This document shows, one piece after another, positions 1 to 5,698 of a stretch of DNA of 5,698 nucleotides. The position numbers and the translations under genes were made by a program. This stretch comes from an uncultured Collinsella sp. (GTDB taxonomy: Bacteria > Actinomycetota > Coriobacteriia > Coriobacteriales > Coriobacteriaceae), in the NCBI GenBank assembly GCA_900551655.1, contig URWM01000116.1:1-5698 (forward strand). The letters are read 5' to 3'. The stretch's first letter is position 1, and every line of letters starts with the position of its first letter. Below the pieces are notes generated by a model. That model made no database searches. It was not told the origin of the DNA and was given only the letters and a program-made list of their open reading frames with translations.

Positions 1-58
1 CGAGGCCGAGCGCAAAATGGATTCTAAAAAACACCTTGCCAAATAGGAGCGTCAGGAC

Positions 59-103
59 GCAAAGAGGCTCCGCAGCGCGAAGCGCGATGCGGAGCCTCTT
101 TGC
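59..103 (-). terminator. Strong hairpin, probable terminator of the groES-groEL operon
   Basis: The arms 59-74 and 88-103 are exact reverse complements (16 bp). The loop contains a further 4-bp GCGC/GCGC stem closed by GAA. The outer arms carry AAAGAGG and CCTCTTT, so A and T runs are paired within the stem, a layout typical of bidirectional intrinsic terminators. It begins 76 bases past the groEL stop codon. The U-run on either strand is only three bases and no long T tract follows, so termination efficiency is uncertain. It could also serve a gene converging from the left, outside the window. Bases 1-58 show no recognisable gene or site. Confidence 0.65.
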
Positions 104-179
104 ATGTCCGAGGACGTTCCGGAGAGAAACCCCCGTCACGCCCCCGGATTCCCGGTGGGAGTTCTAGACCTTGTCGGCC

Positions 180-1895
<1,716 letters not shown>

Positions 1896-1913
1896 TCAGA
1901 GATTCTGACGAGA

Positions 1914-2207
1914 CTAGGCCTCGACGACAGCGTAGATGTCGTCGGCGCGCATCAGCAGATACTTCTCGCCGTCGACCTTGACCTCGTTGCCACCGAACTT
2001 ACCATAGATGACAACGTCACCGACCTTGACGTCCATGGGGATGCGCTCACCCTTGTCGTTGACCTTGCCGGCGCCAACGGCAACGATGGTGCCGCGCTGC
2101 GGCTTCTCCTGGGCGTTGCTGGCGATGTACAGACCAGAAGCGGTCTTCTGCTCGGCCTCGTCGGGCTTGACCAGGACGCGATCTGCAAGCGGCTTCAAAG
2201 ACGACAT
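1914..2207 (-). CDS. groS: Co-chaperonin GroES (10 kDa chaperonin, Cpn10)
   Basis: This is a complete 97-residue Cpn10, the normal length. Seven copies form the dome that caps the GroEL ring in the cytosol. The N-terminal Cpn10 signature is intact: LKPLADRVLVK (4-14), nine residues, then SGLYI (24-28). The segment around residues 17-35 is the mobile loop, with the hydrophobic GLYI tripod that contacts the GroEL apical domain. GAGKVNDKGERIPMDVKVGD (45-64) covers the roof hairpin and following core, and DDIYAVVE near the end is the usual C-terminal strand. The start is firm: GGAGG at 2216-2220 within an AAAGGAGGAAA context lies 8 bases before the ATG. It is first in the operon, with groEL 96 bases downstream. 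The stop is TAG. Confidence 0.99.
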   Translation of the reverse strand: MSSLKPLADRVLVKPDEAEQKTASGLYIASNAQEKPQRGTIVAVGAGKVNDKGERIPMDVKVGDVVIYGKFGGNEVKVDGEKYLLMRADDIYAVVEA

Positions 2208-2299
2208 GCTTGTTTCCTCCTTTTTGGGCCGCGCGGTTGAGCCGTGCGGGTTTCCCTACTTCGTTTGCGTACGCGTTGAATGGTACCCACGAATGGCGG

Positions 2300-2335
2300 G
2301 TTATACAACACAGAGTCAAAAAATCTTATTTTTTG
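2300..2335 (-). promoter_or_regulatory. Possible groES-groEL promoter region
   Basis: On the minus strand TATAAC (2300-2305) resembles a -10 box about 95 bases upstream of the groES ATG, with an A/T-rich stretch just upstream. A TTGACT hexamer (2314-2319) resembles a -35 box, but it is only 8 bases from the TATAAC, too close for the pair to work together. No good -35 is seen at 16-18 bases. This is the most promoter-like stretch between the palindrome and groES, but the assignment is weak. Confidence 0.3.
2317..2335. repeat. A/T-rich perfect palindrome upstream of groES
   Basis: CAAAAAAT (2317-2324) and ATTTTTTG (2328-2335) are exact reverse complements with a 3-base CTT centre. It stands out in otherwise GC-rich sequence. 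It could be an upstream activating A/T element or a regulator-binding site for the chaperonin promoter, or a remnant of a terminator for the upstream amidohydrolase. It lacks the GC stem of a standard terminator. Confidence 0.5.
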
Positions 2336-2359
2336 GCACTTAGATTTTCTGAATGCCGG
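2333..2359 (-). promoter_or_regulatory. Degenerate CIRCE-like dyad (possible HrcA operator)
   Basis: TTGGCACTT, nine bases, then GAATGCCGG fits the CIRCE layout TTAGCACTC-N9-GAGTGCTAA with exact spacing. It matches 7 of 9 positions in the left half and 5 of 9 in the right. CIRCE is the classical HrcA operator in front of groES in many bacteria, and no better match was seen between groES and the amidohydrolase. Against it, the right half overlaps the outer arm of the large palindrome, so its symmetry may have another origin, and it lies upstream of the likely -10 rather than near the transcript start. Confidence 0.25.
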
Positions 2360-2555
2360 GGGATAACTTGTGCGCGGCTCCCGTGTGGCGCCGGAGGGGC
2401 GGGATATAAGGTTTCCTGCTCGGGCAGTCCTGCTCGCACGAAGGCCACATTAAGTGGCCTTCGGCTCGTGCGGAACTCGCGATAAACCTTATATCCCGCC
2501 CCTCCGGCGCCACACGGGAGCTGGGATTACGTTATCGGGCCCGACATTCAGAAAA
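2345..2555. repeat. Long nested inverted repeat, MITE-like or structured RNA element
   Basis: This is an intergenic palindrome of about 211 bases. The central arms 2377-2414 and 2484-2521 are perfect over 38 bp. Outside them, TTTTCTGAATG (2345-2355) pairs with CATTCAGAAAA (2545-2555), CGGG (2357-2360) with CCCG (2540-2543), and GATAAC (2362-2367) with GTTATC (2531-2536), interrupted by small loops. Inside the arms is a second hairpin: 2435-2441 with 2466-2472 and 2442-2448 with 2454-2460, a five-base ATTAA loop and a five-base bulge, plus a small CTGC-TCGG-GCAG hairpin (2416-2427). No coding capacity is seen. It lies 32 bases beyond the amidohydrolase stop and upstream of the possible groES promoter. 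It may be a miniature inverted-repeat element, a REP-type sequence, a large terminator for the amidohydrolase, or a structured RNA. No clear target-site duplication flanks it. Confidence 0.85.
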
Positions 2556-2587
2556 GTCAGTGCAGCAAAATGGCGATGCGGATGGGG

Positions 2588-4237
2588 TTAGCGCTCGTAG
2601 ATTAAGTTGCCCGCCAGGTAGGTGGCCTGAACTTTGGTGTCCTGGAGCTCTTGTGGGTCGATGGTGAGCAGGTTTTGGTCCAGGACTACCAGGTCGGCGA
2701 ATTTGCCGGGTTCCAGGCTGCCGAGGTTTTGCTCGTCGCCTGCCGCATAGGCACTTCCCAAGGTGTAGTTGCGTAGGGCCGTTGCCGCGTCGATACGCTC
2801 GCTCGGTAACCAGCCGCCCTCGGGCCAGTGACTGCGGGGGTCTTGGCGCGTGATGGCCGTGTAGAGCACGTTCATGCTGGTAACGGCTGTGATGGGGCTA
2901 TCGGTACCGAAAGCTTGGCGGATGCCGCGCTGCTTATAGGTCGCAAACGGCCACATGATGCGGCTGCGTTCCAGGCCCAGGTCGCGCTCCGGGCCACCCG
3001 GGTCGAGCGTGATGTGGCAAGGCTGGCTCGAGGCAATGACGTTGAGCTTGCGCAGACGATCGATGTCCTGAGGCAGCAAATTCTCCAGATGCTCGAGCGT
3101 GTTATGACCGTGTTGGGGCAAGCCGTAGAGCTCTGCCGCCTCCTCAAAGATATCGAGCGCAGCATGGATGGCACCGTCGCCGATAACGTGGATGCGCACG
3201 GTGTGGCCACGCTCGGCTGCCGCCAGAACCAACTTGCGCATGCGCTCGACAGGAACCGTCAGGCGACCCTGGTCGCCCGGGAAGCGCGGGTTGGTATAGG
3301 GCTCAGTGAGGTATGCGGTATGCTCGCTCGACACGCCGTCGAAGAACTGTTTAAAGCCTGGCGCCGAGAGCAGCGCGTTGTTCGCGTAGCGGGTCTGGAG
3401 TTCTTCCAAACGTGATTGGTCATCCAGCAGCGTGGGAAACAGATGAGCACGGATGCCCAGCTTGCCGGCGGCCTGCAGCTTGTCGTAAACATCGTCGCGA
3501 ATAAAGTCGCAGCCCGGCATGGGCATGAGCGACATATCGCAGATCGAGGTGATGCCCTGCTCGGCCATACGCTTCATCTGGTCGGCGTAAGCGCTCGCGA
3601 TGCGATCCTCGCCCAGCCACTCAAGACAGCGCGGCAGCAGCTGCATGGCCGCAGCCTCGTGAGCGATACCCGTGAGTTCGCCATTTGCATCCTTGTCGTA
3701 GCTGCCGCCCGCCGGCGGCTCGCTGTCACGCGTCACGCCGAGGGCTTCGAGTGCGCGGCTGTTGAGCCACAGGGTATGCCCATCGCCCGAATACATAACA
3801 CAGGGGCGATCAGGGAAGACGACGTCGAGGGAAGCCTTGGTAGGGTGCTCGGGCGGATCCCAGCGGTAATCGCGCCAGCCCTGGGTCACGACCCAGGCGT
3901 CATCGGGCAAGCCTTGGGAAAACTTGAGCGCATGCTGCACCAGTGCCGCCTCTGACGTGCCCATATCCATGAGCATGTACGGCGAGGAACCGACCGAGGT
4001 ATGGAAGAAGTGCAGGTGCGCATCATGGAAACCGGGGCAGACAAACTGCTCGCCGTAATCGACCACCGTCGTGGCGGCAGGGGCGGCGGCAATCACGTCA
4101 TCGGGCGCGCCGACTGCGACGATGCGATCACCCGCGATGGCGATCGCCAACTCGCGGGCGGCATCGATGCCGTCTTGGGCGGTAAAAACGTTCTTGGAGC
4201 GGATAATCCGATCGATATGTTGCATGGGCATCCCCAT
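2588..4237 (-). CDS. YtcJ/NfdA-type metal-dependent amidohydrolase (amidohydrolase family 3)
   Basis: This is a complete cytosolic enzyme of about 549 residues, typical for this group, which includes N-substituted formamide deformylase. Members are predicted to hydrolyse amide or related C-N bonds with bound metal. Visible features are the N-terminal beta segment (IDRIIRSKNVFTAQDG, 7-23), the metal motif PGFHDAHLH (68-76; H74 and H76), KQFFDG (296-301), likely metal-ligand histidines in RIHVIGDGAI (H350) and LEHLE (H383), GTDSPI with the probable catalytic Asp446, and the C-terminal GSLEPGKFADLVVLD (506-520). No signal peptide is seen. The start is uncertain: ATGs at 4237, 4231 and 4225 are in frame, none with a strong Shine-Dalgarno site; 4237 is chosen as the outermost ATG close to the conserved domain. 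The frame stays open upstream to 5566, but that part is antisense to the M20 gene. The substrate cannot be inferred. Confidence 0.93.
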   Translation of the reverse strand: MGMPMQHIDRIIRSKNVFTAQDGIDAARELAIAIAGDRIVAVGAPDDVIAAAPAATTVVDYGEQFVCPGFHDAHLHFFHTSVGSSPYMLMDMGTSEAALVQHALKFSQGLPDDAWVVTQGWRDYRWDPPEHPTKASLDVVFPDRPCVMYSGDGHTLWLNSRALEALGVTRDSEPPAGGSYDKDANGELTGIAHEAAAMQLLPRCLEWLGEDRIASAYADQMKRMAEQGITSICDMSLMPMPGCDFIRDDVYDKLQAAGKLGIRAHLFPTLLDDQSRLEELQTRYANNALLSAPGFKQFFDGVSSEHTAYLTEPYTNPRFPGDQGRLTVPVERMRKLVLAAAERGHTVRIHVIGDGAIHAALDIFEEAAELYGLPQHGHNTLEHLENLLPQDIDRLRKLNVIASSQPCHITLDPGGPERDLGLERSRIMWPFATYKQRGIRQAFGTDSPITAVTSMNVLYTAITRQDPRSHWPEGGWLPSERIDAATALRNYTLGSAYAAGDEQNLGSLEPGKFADLVVLDQNLLTIDPQELQDTKVQATYLAGNLIYER

Positions 4238-4282
4238 CTCTGGCAGGAAATTCAACACCCCCGAGTGTACTCCCCCACTCTT

Positions 4283-4311
4283 GTTACAAAACCCCAAGCG
4301 GCAAACGGCAA
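4283..4311 (-). promoter_or_regulatory. Possible promoter of the amidohydrolase
   Basis: On the minus strand TTGCCG (4306-4311) and TGTAAC (4283-4288) are separated by 17 bases; each matches 4 of 6 positions of the vegetative -35 and -10 consensus. A second TTGCCG lies at 4299-4304. The predicted transcript would start about 35-40 bases before the chosen start codon. The match is weak and is supported mainly by position. Confidence 0.27.
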
Positions 4312-4312
4312 C

Positions 4313-4342
4313 TTTACCAGCCCTAGCGGCAGGTGGCATACT
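4313..4342 (+). promoter_or_regulatory. Possible promoter of the M20 hydrolase gene
   Basis: TTTACC (4313-4318) and CATACT (4337-4342) lie 18 bases apart, each matching 4 of 6 consensus positions, about 50 bases before the start codon. Its -35 box would sit one base from the -35 box proposed for the divergent amidohydrolase, so one regulator could act on both. The evidence is weak hexamer matching and position only. Confidence 0.27.
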
Positions 4343-4393
4343 GGAGAGAGCCTGTACGATTTTGCGATCAACCCAGCAAGGAGCAAATCGACC

Positions 4394-5650
4394 ATGACGA
4401 AGACCAAGGCACAGCAAATTATGGCGGCAACCGAGGTTCGCGCGGCAGACGACGTCACCGCGGCCATCCAGGATATCGCCGCCGAGTTTGAACCCTACAT
4501 CATCAAGCAGCGCCGGCACTTCCATAAGCACCCGGAGCTGAGCCTCGCCGAAGAGCGCACGACTTCTGACATCGCCAACCAGCTCGACGCCATGAATATC
4601 CCCTACGAGCGTCCGCTCAAGACGGGCCTGGTGGCGACGCTTCGCGGTACCGCGCCCGATGCCTACCGCGAGGACGGCACGCCGCGCCGCCGCATCCTGC
4701 TGCGCGCGGATATCGACGCCCTGCCCGTCACCGAGCAGACCGGCGAGGAGTTTGCCAGCGTCAACGAGGGCTGCATGCACGCCTGCGGCCACGACTGCCA
4801 CATCGCCATGATGCTCGGCACGCTGCAGATTCTGCGCCATATGACCGACGACATCCACGGCGAGGTCCGCATCGTCTTCCAGCCCAGCGAGGAAAACGGC
4901 CAGGGCGCCAAACTCATGATCGGCACGGGTGTGCTCGAAGGCGTCGACGGCGCCTACGCCGCGCACATCTGGAGCGAGGTCGACGCCGGCACCGTAAGCT
5001 GCGAGCCCGGCCCGCGCATGGCCAATACCGACTGGTTCCGCATCGATGTCCGCGGCACCTCGTGCCATGGCGCCATGCCCCAGCGCGGCCACGACGCCGT
5101 TATGGTTGCCGCCGAGATCGTCAACGCCCTGCAGACCATCGTTTCGCGCGAGATCAGCCCCTACGAGCCGGCCGTCATCACCGTCGGCGAGCTGCATGGC
5201 GGCACCGCGCGCAACGTTATCGCCGGCACGGCGTACCTCGCCGGCACGGTACGCACCTATGGCGACAAGACGCATGAGGAGATGCCCGAGCTTATGCGCC
5301 GCATCGTGGAGCACACCGCGGCTGCTCTGGGCGCCGAGGCCAAGCTCACCGACTACACCATCGCCAACTACAAGGTCGAAAACGACGCAGCCTCGAGCGA
5401 GCGCTGCCGTCAGGCTGTAATCAAGTGCCTGGGCCCCACCGGTCAAGGCCATTACCGTGGCACGCTTTCGGGCGAGGATTTTTCGGAGTACCTGCGCCGC
5501 GTGCCGGGCGTGCTCGCCTTTATAGGTACGCGCAACCCCAAGATTGGTGCCACGTACGCCCAACATTCCTGCTTCTACAAGATCGACGAGACCGTGCTGG
5601 CAAAAGGCTCCATGGTGGCCGCCCAGTATGCTATCGACTTTTTGGCCGAG
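4394..5650 (+). CDS. M20-family metallopeptidase/amidohydrolase (M20D, HipO-like), 3' truncated at contig end
   Basis: About 419 residues of a zinc-type aminoacylase/carboxypeptidase-like hydrolase are present; relatives remove acyl groups from N-acyl amino acids or cleave related amides in the cytosol. Motifs in order are RRHFHKHPELS (40-50), LRADIDALPV (103-112), MHACGHDCH (128-136; likely ligands C131 and H133), QPSEE (163-167; E166 is probably the general base and E167 a ligand), AHIW (H191), the dimerisation-lid segment CHGAMPQRGHDAV (224-236), SGEDFSEYLRRVPG (359-372) and QHS with H391 near the end. The ATG at 4394 has AAGGAG at 4378-4383, 10 bases upstream. The family length suggests only a few residues are missing. 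The frame continues to base 5698 without a stop, but everything beyond about 5650 is sequencing adapter and is not part of the protein. It is divergent from the amidohydrolase. The exact substrate is unknown. Confidence 0.93.
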
Positions 5651-5698
5651 CCCACGAGACGTAGAGGAATCTCGTATGCCGTCTTCTGCTTGAAAAAA
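5646..5698 (+). other. Illumina Nextera i7/P7 adapter left on the contig end
   Basis: Bases 5646-5660 (CCGAGCCCACGAGAC) are the complement of the 3' part of the Nextera i7 index primer. Bases 5661-5668 (GTAGAGGA) match the index known as N712. Bases 5669-5692 are the 24-base P7 sequence beginning ATCTCGTATGCC, and 5693-5698 is a run of A typical of reading past the end of a library molecule. The 19-base transposase mosaic end that normally precedes this is absent. This is a laboratory artefact, not genomic DNA; the first few bases may coincide with genuine sequence. Confidence 0.97.

Noticed and set aside
2047..2319. A 90-residue minus-strand frame overlapping groES and its leader
   Set aside because: It overlaps the strongly supported groES gene in another frame, and its translation is an out-of-frame reading of it.
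2314..2319. TTGACT (minus strand) as the -35 box paired with TATAAC at 2300-2305
   Set aside because: The spacing is 8 bases, not 16-18, and no acceptable -10 lies at the right distance from TTGACT.
2210..2485. A 91-residue plus-strand frame across the groES upstream region and half of the palindrome
   Set aside because: It spans regulatory-type and inverted-repeat DNA, has no recognisable domain, and no Shine-Dalgarno site was recognised for it.
2828..3955. Two consecutive plus-strand open frames (2828-3415 and 3416-3955) inside the amidohydrolase
   Set aside because: They are antisense to conserved amidohydrolase motifs, have no family resemblance and lack convincing translation signals.
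4238..5566. Upstream extension of the amidohydrolase frame to a 992-residue protein
   Set aside because: The extra 443 residues lie across the divergent intergenic region and antisense to the M20 gene, show no domain, and precede a normal family N-terminus.
5651..5698. C-terminal residues of the M20 protein after about residue 419
   Set aside because: They are translated from Nextera/P7 adapter and poly-A, not from genomic DNA.

Overview
The window is a GC-rich bacterial chromosomal fragment. It carries an intact groES-groEL chaperonin operon (minus strand), a complete metal-dependent amidohydrolase of the YtcJ/NfdA type (minus strand), and a divergently transcribed M20-family peptidase/amidohydrolase (plus strand) that runs into the end of the contig. 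The GroEL and GroES sequences, the codon use and the gene style suggest a gut Actinomycetota of class Coriobacteriia, possibly Collinsella. That assignment rests on recognition without a database search and is moderate at best.

Layout. Bases 1-179 hold no gene; they contain a strong symmetrical hairpin (59-103) that fits a terminator for the chaperonin operon. groEL occupies 180-1817 and groES 1914-2207, both minus and both with good Shine-Dalgarno sites, separated by a 96-base spacer with a small hairpin. Bases 2208-2587, between groES and the amidohydrolase, hold no gene but are the most structured DNA in the window: a possible groES promoter, an A/T palindrome, a degenerate CIRCE-like dyad, and a long nested inverted repeat (2345-2555) with perfect 38-bp arms. 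The amidohydrolase spans 2588-4237. A 156-base divergent intergenic region (4238-4393) separates it from the M20 gene starting at 4394.

The right end is not biological. Bases from about 5646 onward match the Nextera i7 index primer, an 8-base index, the Illumina P7 sequence and a short A run. The open reading frame of the M20 gene continues through this without a stop, so its last apparent residues are an artefact and the gene is truncated shortly before its natural end.

Functionally, GroES and GroEL form the folding chamber for cytosolic proteins. The two hydrolases both belong to metalloenzyme families acting on amide-type bonds and may be co-regulated from the shared divergent region, but no specific substrate can be read from the sequence. 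No defence system or other obviously new multi-gene system is visible. The best candidate for something undescribed is the palindromic element upstream of groES.
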